Counted from the first letter of the stretch, positions 31,085-40,903 are shown. The stretch is 40,925 bases of DNA from Heterotrichella gracilis (GCA_032358255.1 JAULBX010027053.1:1-40925), one strand, 5' to 3'. Notes: generated from the sequence alone by a model not told the origin. Translations and numbers: made by a program.

Positions 31085-34000
31085 TCACCTGCACCCATGC
31101 TCACCTGCCACCTGGCGCAGGCACAGGCCAAGCCACTCCCCCACCAGCCAATCACACACCATGCTCAGCGCACCCTCACACACGCGGCCACCACCCACAG
31201 TAGCCCGCCAAACCCCTCCTAGGGTTTTGTCCCCTTGCCCCCCGCTGCGCAGCTCCCCAAACCCTAGCCAAGGGTCTGAGCCGACCCTAGCAGGGCTCTT
31301 AACGTCACTCCCCATGCTTGATCCACTGTCACTTGCTGATGCATCAGAGGTGTCAGTTCCTCGTTTTGTGCTGCTCTTGCGCTGCTTCTTTTTGTGGCGT
31401 TTTTTCCTCTTCTTGTGTTTGCGTTTGTGCTTTCCCTCCCTTGCCCGACGCCTGTGGCGGCTGGTATTCCTCCCCTTCCCATCATCTTCCACCATGTTGT
31501 ATCCCCCCTGCCCCTCTCCTGCCACATGCAGAACCTCCCCCTGCATCTGCTGACTCAGCAGCCGCGCACTCCGCAGCACCTCTCGCTCACTTGCTGACAA
31601 GTCCCCACCAGGAGGAGACAAATCCCCACCAGGACCTGCCAGGGATGCAACGGGATCATTACGGTACGAGGAAAAAAACAGGGTATATTAACCCAGGGCC
31701 ACATGGGCTGAACAAATCCATCAGGACCTGTAATCGTCCAAGATCAACACTTGATATAAACAGTGCCAGGATGCAGCTAAATCCCGCCCAATGTGCTTAA
31801 TGGATCGACAAACCTGTGATGATGGAATGCATGTCACAATTGCAAATGACAAGCAAGGGTGCCAAATCGACCATCATCTGCTGCCACACCAAAATACACA
31901 ATTACACCAAAATGAAGCAGAATGCATATAACCCACCTGCCGGATCCCCGTCAGCATATGCCAGGGGGGTATCAATACCATCATCAGGCCCCCTCCCCAG
32001 CCTCCCGTTGAGCTGGCACTGCATCATGAATGCAACCACAACGAGGTCCAGGCAGGCGCTCTCAGGTGACCTCCCCTGGGACAGCGATCGTGTGATTTCC
32101 CCTTGGCCAACGCCCAGCACATGGGATGTGATGCTGGCGGCTGACTGGGACAGAGCCTGCAGGAGGGGCAGAAGGTAATAAAAATAGAAGGAACATAAAA
32201 CAGAAAACAAAATTTGACAAATGAAATTGTTGACTGCTGTGCGTGTGGGTTGAACCAGCATTGGTGTGTGTGCAATGGAGTTACCACCCTTCCCAGGTAG
32301 CGGCGTTGCAGTGGTTTATGCTTTTGCTTTTGCTTTTGTGTGTGAACCTGACCCCAGACATTTCAAAACGCAATTGCGCAAGATGGTAAAACCAGCCCCA
32401 AGGTAGAATGGCATCATCCCCAACCTCTCCCCACCTGCAGCGCCTCCTCCCGCTCCCCCTCCCGCACGGCCCTCGCCGCCTGCGCCCCATGAAACCCTAC
32501 CAAAACCCCAAGCAGCAGCTCATCCAGGTCATGCCAGCTGGCACCACCAAACAGCACCACCTGGAGCCAATGCTGACCTGGCACCGCCTCACCACCACCA
32601 CCACCACCGCCGCCACCACCACCGCCGCCGCCGCTGCCGCCGCCCCTGCTGGGGATTCCTCGATCCCCAGGGATGAGGCCCTTTGCAAAGCCGAGGAGGT
32701 CTTTTTCTGGCAGCAGGTGTAGCAGCTTGCGACATAGGGTGGGGAAGGGGAGTGTGTGTAGGAGGTCGTCCATGAGGCGTAGGAGGTCACGGGATCGATT
32801 CCCGCCGCGCAGCAGCAGCTGCCACAATTCCTGAGTGCAAGGAGTGGCAACATGATAACTTTAGAGGTGAACTCATTGAACAATCAACGATCTTTTACAT
32901 CTGAAAAACAGGATGAAGAAGTGCTTGAAAAGCAAAACCAGTCTTGAGCTCAATTTACCCCACACGGCACCAACCATAACCCATTCCCACATCTCGATCT
33001 CAAAAACACACAATACCTGGCAGCACCAATCGATGTCGATTGCCAGCCAATCCCCATTCTCCATGCTGCTCCGCAGTTCCAGGGATCCCCAGAATGGACG
33101 GTGGTGGTCCAAAATGGCCCCCACGCTGCGCCCCACATTTAGCTCACAGAAATAATGGGGCTTGGCGGCCACAGCCACAGGGGCCTGGGGATGGGCCCCC
33201 TCCCAGGACAGCAAATTCCACACCTGGCGTGAATGTGGGATGGCAAGGGGCGGTGACAATGTGGCAAATCGTGACATTTGGGGCGAGCTTGAGGGAAAAC
33301 ATGGCACTTCGAGCAAGGTTGTAGTAATTGTGTGTATAGCTTTCTGAATTAGACGTGAAATGAGGTGCTTGGTGCACACAGCTGCGAGTCCCACTAGGGC
33401 AAATGAATTACCCTACCCTCACCTCCAACCTGCAGGTCATGCCTAGCCAGGGCCAGGACCCAACACTAAACCCTAAACCCTTACCTCTGACCTGTGGGCC
33501 AGTGCATGCCTGGCAAGCGCCAGCGCCCCAAACCTGAACCCTGCAAACCCTTCCATGCTGAAGTGGCCAAACCACATCAGGACGCGCCGCCTGTCGCCTG
33601 CAGGTGGGGGTGGCATGAGGGTGGCAGCGTGATGTAGAACGGTGGAAAAGAAGAAGAAATTATAAGCCAATGGCGTACACTAGGCGGCGCGTAGCATGCA
33701 GCAATGCCTGCTGTGTTTGCTGCATGGGGCGTGGCGGGTCCACAAAATAAAGCACGAGCCCAGCAAGTTGCAAGCACAACAACACACAGGCATGGCAACA
33801 TGCAAGCACAGCAATGTGCAGCAACAAAAACCTTCATCGAGCTCACAGCAACATGTGCCGTGCGAGGCTGTGTAAATTTAGAGCAGCGCGTGGTACCAAC
33901 AACCCTTAGCCCTTACCCTTGAAGAACCTAATGACTTGATCCACATCCTCCAGAAGGAGCTCTGAGACCTGCGACCCATGTGAGGAAATTCCCTGTCAGG

Positions 34001-35153
34001 ATCACACACAGGCAGCCACAACTTCAACGTCCATCACCCCCAGATCTTGTACCATTCATTCCCCAACCCAGCTCGTAGAGACGGATTACCGACACACGTG
34101 CCATGGTAGCTACGAAGTCCCGAGCGGAGCAGTTCCCGATCCCCGGGATGCAAGTGCAATTTCTAATCCCAAGAAATGCAAGAGCAGTTTCAGATCCCGA
34201 GAATGCAAGAGCAGTCCCCAGTGCCAGAGATGCAAGAGAATGGCACGCATCGACCTATACCAGGGTGCTGCAGCCAAATTCTGCTTAGGGTTGTTTGGCA
34301 AAAACCCTTGCTTAGGGTTCATTCCCGTGCCTGAGGCGCGCGGTGCTCGCACAGCAGGTGCATGAGCTCCATGCAGTAGCCATATTGTGCGGGTGGAACC
34401 TCCTCTACTTCCCTCCCCTCTCCTCTGCTCCTCTCACCAACTTTCCTCCCCTCCCCTCTTCCCCCCTCCTCCCTTTCTCTCCCCTCCCCTCGTTCCCTCT
34501 CATCCCATTCCCTCCCCTCCCATCCGCCTCCTCGCCCCCCCTGGCCGGATCCCCCCACCGCCGCATCCACAACAGCCCTGAAGCGCTGCGCCGCCACCGA
34601 GGGTTTCACCGCTAGGGTTTCTAGGGTTGAGGTGAGCCACAGGCGAGCCTCGCTGCGGCCTGCGCTGGTGCCCTAGGGTAAGAAGGGTGGGTGTCAGGGA
34701 CCCTTAGGGTTTCTAGGGTTTCTGTTAGCGTCCATGTATAAGGGTTGCACCACTAGGGTTGCTGGGTTTCAGGTGAAATACTCGTGCCCTACGGTAACAA
34801 TAAAGAATTTAGGGCCGTGGGCTCACCACTAGGGTTGCTAGGGTTTATCGCAAGCTCACTGCATCCTCCAGGCAACACAAATGCACCCCAATCACCGCTG
34901 GGGTCCCTTTGATTGGAGTAGGTGTTAAAGGATGGTGTGGAGGGGGAGGGACGTGTGTGCAGTGCACGTGACTGCAGTTCACTACCATGTCGTTCTGTAC
35001 GTGCGTGTGCATATGCATGCATATGCCCTCGAGCTCGTGAGCTTTCTCCGAGTGCGAAGCTCTCACCAGCAGGGCATCGTGCAGCGCCTTCTTAGCTGCA
35101 TTCAGCTGCTTACGGAAACCCTTTCCTAGGGTATCATGGTGCGATGGGTCCAT
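31085..35153 (-). CDS. Unrecognised protein with Lys/Arg-rich Ser-rich C-terminal region, 8 exons
   Basis: Exons on the minus strand: 35153-35067, 34585-34331, 33968-33917, 33597-33485, 33223-33017, 32830-32435, 32156-31937, 31635-31085; in frame throughout, 626 aa. The last six exons have clean GT-AG borders. Exon 2 ends at CAG|GCACGG, a GC donor, and contains a Gly/Glu/Arg low-complexity tract (minus strand of a CT-rich run, about 34400-34550), so it is tentative. Visible features: helical segments VSELLLEDVDQVIRFFKG and RRRVLMWFGHFSMEG; the conserved-looking WNLLSWEG, HHRPFWGSLELR and ENGDWLAIDIDW (exon 5); Leu-rich DLLRLMDDLLHTLPF and a poly-Gly run (exon 6); then HKRKHKKRKKRHKKKQRK plus a Ser/Asp stretch, likely a nuclear or nucleolar signal. 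I do not recognise the family. A nuclear role is inferred from the basic region only. Confidence 0.6.
32576..32654 (-). repeat. GGN codon expansion (poly-Gly) in exon 6 of the Lys/Arg-tail gene
   Basis: A run of ~20 GGC/GGT codons on the minus strand with one or two Ser codons. It encodes a flexible Gly tract between two better-conserved Leu-rich parts. Mixed GGC/GGT codons suggest it is not a brand-new slippage product. Confidence 0.85.
34129..34241. repeat. Degenerate 28-bp minisatellite, four units
   Basis: Four units with the core GATCCC-x-GAGAATGCAAGAGCAGT (for example around 34129, 34156, 34184 and 34211) lie in intron 2 of the minus-strand Lys/Arg-tail gene. Units differ by several bases each. 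No coding function is visible. Confidence 0.75.
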
Positions 35154-35569
35154 CGCTGCTGGGGCCAGCCAGCAATGCTTGTGCTTTCACATCCGGATGC
35201 CGTCAGACGAAGATCAGATTGACGTGTGGGCACATACACAAGACCAAACGCAACTGCCCAAAATAAAGCATATATGCAGGTAGCACCACGCACAAAGACG
35301 TGCGAACAGCACTGCATACAGCGGGTTTGTGTGCATTTGTTGTTGTTGACATCAGCTAGGAACTCCCGCCATACTGGCCCGACACCACCCGGGTGACCCT
35401 ATCCACCTGCACAGTTATTGAGATAAGCGTACACTTTTCAACGGTGTACTCGTTCTCATATATACCACAGCGTGCTTTGGGCGTGCCCTGGGCTTGATAA
35501 GGCACAAACAGCCGTTGCACAACTCAACCCAAGCTCGTGGCCGACGGTGGTCCCGAGCCGAGGTTTGCG
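35154..35569. promoter_or_regulatory. 416-bp divergent spacer, probable bidirectional promoter
   Basis: The starts of the Lys/Arg-tail gene (minus, 35153) and the EttA-like gene (plus, 35570) are 416 bases apart, so both promoters must share this spacer plus any UTR. A TATATA-like ATATATACC at about 35458-35466 lies ~105 bases before the EttA ATG and could be its TATA element. This is position-based inference. Confidence 0.45.
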
Positions 35570-38500
35570 ATGCAGCAAGGGGGCGTGCACCTATCCAGGA
35601 GCGCCTTCCTGGATGGTGGGAGCGGTGGCCGACTGCTGGCGCCGAAGCCTTTCACTGCCTGCCGCCGTTCCTCTGCCGCCAACACACCCGTCAGGTGATA
35701 AGCATGCCATATCTAGATGCAATGCATGCATATGCAGCTGTGCAATAGGCAACATACACCACACCCGGTGCTCATCCCTTTGCGTTACCCCACAAGGTTG
35801 CATATAAGCACTTAAGTGTACGACGGACTGCAGTGGTGCGTCAAAATACTGTAAAAAGGTGAAGTTCTTGTTACAGTACCGTACCCACCATCCTAGCCAA
35901 CACCGCGCCACTATTGCCTGCTCCACACTAGCATCCTCCTGAGTGTCATCAGAACATATTTCCCATTGATAGGTCCTGCGGTGCGCTGACGTTGTGTTTG
36001 TGTTGGGTTCAGAGCGGCTAAGAGGGTGAAGGGGCCCAAAACAGGGGGTGGCAGCAGCAGCAGCGGTGGTGGCGGTGGCGGTAGTGGCAGCAAGGGTGGC
36101 GGCGGCGGTGGTGGTGGCGGTGGCGGTGCACCCAAGTATAAGTCGCCAGGACAGGTCAAGGAAGGGTAGGTCAAACAGTGTGGCAGGAGGCGTACTCTAG
36201 GGACAATGGTGGCGTGCCCGCGTATAATGTTTGCAATTTCCAAGCTAGCCTATGCTTTAATCTGCCTAAACACCTCCCATTCGTACATCCCTATTGCATC
36301 TACCAATACCCAACCCATGCATCGGCCACAAAATCCTGACTGCCCAGCATACGACCAAAACCCCATCACAAACCCTATCACCACCCTTGCCGAAACCCTA
36401 GCAAAGCCTGACACGAACCTTGCCAAAACCCTCATAACCCAAAACCCTAACGCACACCCTTGCCATAACCCTTGCAGGTCTGCCTACTCCCAGGAGACGC
36501 GCAAAATCATTTTGTCCCTGGACCGGGTCACCAAGGTGGCCCCAAATGGCAAGCAAATACTCAAAAATGTGGGGCTGGGCATGTACCTGGGGGCCAAAAT
36601 CGGAGTGCTGGGCGCCAACGGTAGGTAATCAGCACAGGACCTTACTGCTCATGTTTTTTGTTATTAGCATTCGACCAGGCAAGGGGGGTTGCATTGCACT
36701 GTCATTCGTTTGCAATAATGAAGCTTTTAAAATAAGGTGGCACCACTGCACCTAATTGATGGACCCCCACCCCACCCCAACCCCACTGGAGCAGCATGAA
36801 TTGTCTGTGCAATTCAAGGCATTCTATCAAATTAATTTGTTCAGTTGTCCACCACATTCTACCCCCCATTCCACCGCTTCAGGCTCCGGCAAGTCCTCTG
36901 TGATGCGAATCCTTGCGGGCGAGGACGACGGCTTTGACGGAACCCTTACCCTAACCGAGGGTATTAAGGTTGGCCACCTGAAGCAGGAGCCGGAGCTGAT
37001 TGCAGGGGCAAGCGTGATGGACAACATCCGACCAGCACTGGAGAGCATCCAGGCCATGCTGAACGAGTTTGAGGAGGTGGGATTGTAGGGTTTTAAGGTT
37101 TGGGGCTTGGGTTGTTGACTTTGTTTTGGACTACTGGCTTGCAGTCGAGTGCATGCTGGTTGAGTTTGGGGGATGTTTGTTGATTGCTTGAGCCAGCATG
37201 ATGGAGAACATCCAAGCCATGCTAAGCGAGTTGAAGGAGGGGGGAAGCGATTTTCAGGATCATCCTGAGTCAGCCACCTGTCTCATGCACTGCCACCGCC
37301 ACCGCCACACCCTCACACCCTTCCGCCCCTCCCCTCAGGTCAGTGCAAAGATGGCGGCACCAGACGTCGATGTGGAGCCCCTGATGGCCCGCATGGACCT
37401 CCTCCAAAACAAGATCGATGCTGCGGGTGGGTGGGAGCTGGACAGGCAGCTGCAACGGGCAATGGATGCGCTGCGATGCCCGCCAGGTAAGGGTTTGGGG
37501 CTGGGTTGTTAGGGTTTAGGGTTTGGGGCTGGGCATTTAGGGTGTAGGGTTTGGGTTGGACACGCAGTTTGAGGCTCAGTACATGTTCTGCGATGCCCGC
37601 CAGGTAAGGGGTACCGCAGTTTTCTTTCCTTCTCGTGTTAGATTGACTATTTTACGTTTGGGGGGTGACCTTAATGCTTAAAACCCTCCATTTCCCCACC
37701 AAAGGACGCCAGAGTGAGGCATTTGCTGGCTAGCGGTAGTGCGTGGCCTAGCAAAGCCTACTTAAATATCACACAAAACCCTACTCAAATCCTGCAAATC
37801 CTTACCTTCGCACCCCTTCCTTTCCCCTGCAGAGGACGCCAACGTGGATGTGCTGAGTGGGGGTGAGCGGAGGCGTGTGGCCCTGGCCCGGCTGCTGCTC
37901 GAGTCCCCAGACATCCTGCTGCTGGATGAGCCCACCAACCACTTGGATGCAGAGTCGGTGGCATGGCTGGAGAGGTTCCTGGCGAGCTTCAGGGTGGGTG
38001 GGGTTGTTGGAGGGGTTCCTTGCGGGGTTTAAGTGGGTTTCGGCCCACACAATTTTAACCCAATTAATAATTGCCATAAGTACAATTGGAGGAAAAAATG
38101 GTGATAGCCAACATTGTCGTAATCTTTATTAGCAAAATCATATATTGCGTGCATTTTCGTTGCATGTAACTAAACCTTCCTTAAATCTATAACTGAAGGT
38201 TCCTTCTTAAAACCTATTAAAATCTCCCGCAGGGCACTGTGGTTGCCGTCACCCACGACCGCTACTTCCTTGATAATGTGGCAGGGTGGATCCTTGAGCT
38301 GGACCGGGGCCAGGGCATTCCCTTTGAGGGCAACTACACACAGTGGCTGCAGGCCAGGGAAAAGTGAGGGGAAACCCTGCAAACCCTACGAAAACCTTAC
38401 AAAATCTTGCGCTCGTGCTGAGCAAATTCTGCACATCCTTTAAAAACTTCATTGCTACCTACATACTGTTACACAAAAGGGGGTGGCATGCGTGGCTGCA

Positions 38501-40893
38501 GTTCGTCAAAGTGAGGAAGTCCCTGGAAGCCCTCACAGCCCTGGTGCATGCGTGGTTTGGTTACTTGTGGTGGATTCAGAATGCATTGTACACGCTGAAA
38601 CACCTAATATGTCCTAAAACCCTAAAACCCCCAAAACCCCAGGCGCCTGTCTACCGAGAAGCAGCAGCAGTCTGGCCTGTCTGCCGCCATCGCCGCTGAG
38701 CTAGAGTGGGCCAGCCGGCAGGCCAAGGGGCAGCAGAAGAAGGGCAAGGCGCGCATGCGCAGGATTGAGGACCTGGAGCAGCAGGTGGGGGTTGGGCTAA
38801 GGTTTTATAAGGTTTTGGCTAGGCTTTGCAAAGCTTATGGGTCAGGCATTGATTCGGGGGGTGGGTGGGCTGCATGTGGTGGGGTAAAGTCAGGGTTATG
38901 ACCAGGCCAAGGACCAGCAGCAGATGGGCAAGGTGCCAATGCGGAGGGATAGAGGACCTGGAGCAGCAGGTGGGGGCGGATAGGGTTTTGGGGCTGTGTT
39001 CCCTTGGCACCCCCGCACACGCAGTATACCTTGGACGGTAAAAGTATTCATCAGGTTATTGCATACCCTTTGTGTATACGTTAAACCCCCAATAAAGAAA
39101 CATTGCTAAACACAGACGTCGTTTGTGACACCAGCCCCTCCTCTCACGCCACCACCATCCTCTTCCCCTCCCCTCCCCCACTCATCGCCCTGCCCCCCCT
39201 TCCCCTCTCCCAGGCAGCTGAGTACACCAAGAACTCCACCATCGATACCATCACCATCCCCTTGGGACCGCGGCTGGGGAGCGTGGTGGTGGAGGCGCAG
39301 GGATTGGCAAAGGCATTTGGGGACCGGCTGCTGATCGATGACCTCAACTTCAGCGTGCCTCCGGGGAGCGTTGTTGGTGCGGCGCTATGGGGGGGAAGGG
39401 GGGCAGATTGTTGCAGTATTACATCCTTGAGATATAGCAGGCAGCACGGTTGGGAACAGTCGACCCCATTTTGATTGGTAGGGTGAATCAATGTCACACC
39501 CCGTCACCTGACCCCACTTCCTCAATGGCGGCAATGGCGCGGTCAGTCCAACCCACCACACTACCCACAATAAGAATACATACAAAGTACCCTGCACCCC
39601 ACCTCCCCCACAGGCATCATTGGTGGCAACGGCGCGGGCAAGTCCACCCTGTTCAAGATGATCATGGGCGAGCTGCAGCCCGATGGGGGCACAATCACCG
39701 TGGGCGAGACGGTGGTGCCCATGTATGTGGACCAGTCACGGGACTCGCTGGACCCTAACAAGTGAGCTCAAAAACCCTAAAACCCTATACTTAGACTGAT
39801 GATGGTGCTCATTTTTGTGGATCAGCCCAGGTACTTGATGGGCCATGCCAAATGAGCTCGCAAAAAACCCTATAACCCTACATCCTGATGCTTGTGTTCT
39901 GGTGTGTGGACCTGTTAGGCAAGTTGGTGGACCCTGATATTCCCGATTATGGTCTTTAAATAGTCCTCAATATTGGTCCCATCATGGCCCCTATTTCCCC
40001 CTGATCCTGATTTGCATCGGCTATTTGCAGGACTGTGTATGAGGAGATTGGTGGCGGTGATGAGCTCATTGACCTTGGGGGCAGGACCATCCTCACGCGC
40101 GCATACTGCTCGTGGTTCAACTTCAGGGGCGGAGACCAACAGAAGCAGGTGGGAGGGGAAATCGAGGGTATGGGGAGGGGGTGGGCAGTGTAGGCACTTT
40201 GCACACCTTTAGTTGCAAATCGCCACTCCAGTACCCACCACACACCCACCACACATAAGCAAGCATGCTATTCGGTGTCAAACACACCTCATCCCACCTC
40301 ACACCTACCCAGGTGGGCGTGCTTTCCGGCGGCGAGCGCAACCGGCTCCACCTGGCCCGCACCCTGCGCCAGCGGGGTTGCTTCTGCTGGATGAGCCACA
40401 CCACTCTCCCACACATGTATGAATCGCCACACAACATCAAAGGGCATGCTGTCTGCTAGCAAAAAACACTTCTTTGACACCTCCCACCATCACCCTTCAC
40501 CGCAGGTGGGCGTGCTTTCCGGTGGCGAGCGCAACCGCCTGCACCTGGCCCGCACCCTGCGCCAGCGCGGCAACCTGCTGCTGCTGGATAAATTCATCTA
40601 AATCTCCCACACAATATGAATCACCACACAACACAAATCGCCATGCTGCCTGCTAGCAAACACTTCTTTGACACCTCCCACCATCACCCTTCACCGCAGG
40701 TGGGCGTCCTTTCCGGCGGCGAGCGCAACCGCCTGCACCTGGCCCGCACCCTGCGCCAGCGCGGCAACCTGCTGCTGCTGGATGAGCCCACCAACGACCT
40801 TGACGTGGACACCCTGAGGGCGCTGGAGACCGCGGTGGCAAACTTTGCGGGCACAACCATGGTGATTTCCCATGACCGCTGGTTCCTGGACAG
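35570..40893 (+). CDS. EttA-type ABC-F ATPase with probable plastid transit peptide, 12 exons, 3' end cut
   Basis: EttA binds the ribosomal E site and gates the first elongation step according to ATP level. Exons: 35570-35694, 36013-36165, 36478-36620, 36883-37076, 37339-37486, 37833-37993, 38233-38363, 38643-38784, 39214-39376, 39614-39761, 40031-40148, 40700-40893 (606 codons plus two bases); all GT-AG and in frame. Exon 1 (Ser/Arg/Ala-rich, one acidic residue) reads like a transit peptide; exon 2 is Gly/Ser-rich. NBD1: Walker A GANGSGKSS split across exons 3/4, the EttA arm ([30 protein letters not shown]), [33 protein letters not shown]. Linker with basic helix (exon 8). NBD2: [11 protein letters not shown], the EttA-specific [14 protein letters not shown] and [46 protein letters not shown]. 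Only the C-terminal ~40-50 residues are missing. The plastid location is inferred; a mitochondrial one is possible. Confidence 0.92.
36048..36129 (+). repeat. GGN/AGC codon expansion in EttA exon 2
   Basis: GGTGGC-type repeats encode a ~27-residue Gly/Ser run right after the presumed transit peptide. It makes a flexible spacer before the first ATPase domain. The same codon type is expanded in the neighbouring gene at 32576-32654. Confidence 0.88.
37150..37245 (+). repeat. Copies of EttA exon 4 3' end downstream of its donor
   Basis: GCCAGCATGATGGAGAACAT (from 37192) and the following bases match the exon 4 end (GCAAGCGTGATGGACAACAT, from 37009) over ~50 bases after a short deletion. A weaker, older copy may lie at 37150-37180. 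Neither keeps a clear donor. Confidence 0.82.
37555..37610 (+). repeat. Copy of EttA exon 5 3' end with intact donor
   Basis: TGCGATGCCCGCCAGGTAAG at 37589-37608 is identical to the real exon end and donor at 37472-37491 (spacing 117). Upstream, the copy is diverged but still alignable (GGACACGCAGTTTGAGGC against GGACAGGCAGCTGCAACG). The donor could be used only as an alternative 5' splice site extending exon 5. Confidence 0.88.
38896..38975 (+). repeat. Copy of EttA exon 8 3' end and donor
   Basis: CAGGCCAAGGACCAGCAGCA...GAGGACCTGGAGCAGCAG|GTGGGGG repeats the end of exon 8 (38708-38790) with a few indels; spacing is 185. The donor is intact. Indels put the copy out of frame. Confidence 0.87.
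39799..39871 (+). repeat. Copy of EttA exon 10 3' end with lost donor
   Basis: GGTGCTCATTTTTGTGGATCAG matches the exon 10 segment GGTGCCCATGTATGTGGACCAG (shown here in part), and the copy ends CCAA|ATGAGCTCGCAAAAA where the real border is ACAA|GTGAGCTCAAAAA (spacing ~91). The GT to AT change removes the donor. Confidence 0.82.
40313..40699 (+). repeat. Two ~193-bp tandem units preceding EttA exon 12
   Basis: Units begin at 40313 and 40506; the real exon 12 begins at 40700 (spacings 193 and 194). Each has an acceptor (CCCAG or CCGCAG), ~85 bases of exon start and ~105 bases of intron. Copy 2 reads [20 protein letters not shown], then RGNLLLLD and K-F-I-stop. Copy 1 has a deletion after RQRG and shifts frame. 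Differences in the aligned codons are all silent (two in copy 2, four in copy 1). The intron halves of copies 2 and 3 are almost identical, so the last duplication is recent. Confidence 0.95.
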
Positions 40894-40903
40894 GTGCGTG
40901 GGT

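Noticed and set aside
32780-32815. tRNA T-arm-like sequence (GGGATCGATTCCCG)
   Set aside because: It lies in an in-frame coding exon of the minus-strand gene, and no D-arm, anticodon arm or acceptor stem pairs with it.
34319-34609. Arg/Glu/Gly-rich frame as a separate gene
   Set aside because: It chains in frame with the flanking exons of the minus-strand gene; the low-complexity part is a purine tract and gives no independent support.
40313-40505. First LSGGER copy as the real EttA exon 12
   Set aside because: A deletion after RQRG shifts the frame before Walker B; only the third unit continues with DEPTNDLD and SHDRWF.
4691-40699. CRISPR array or mobile introner family as explanation of the repeats
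   Set aside because: Units are made of local exon and intron sequence, differ between loci and show no shared ends, regular short spacers or cas genes.
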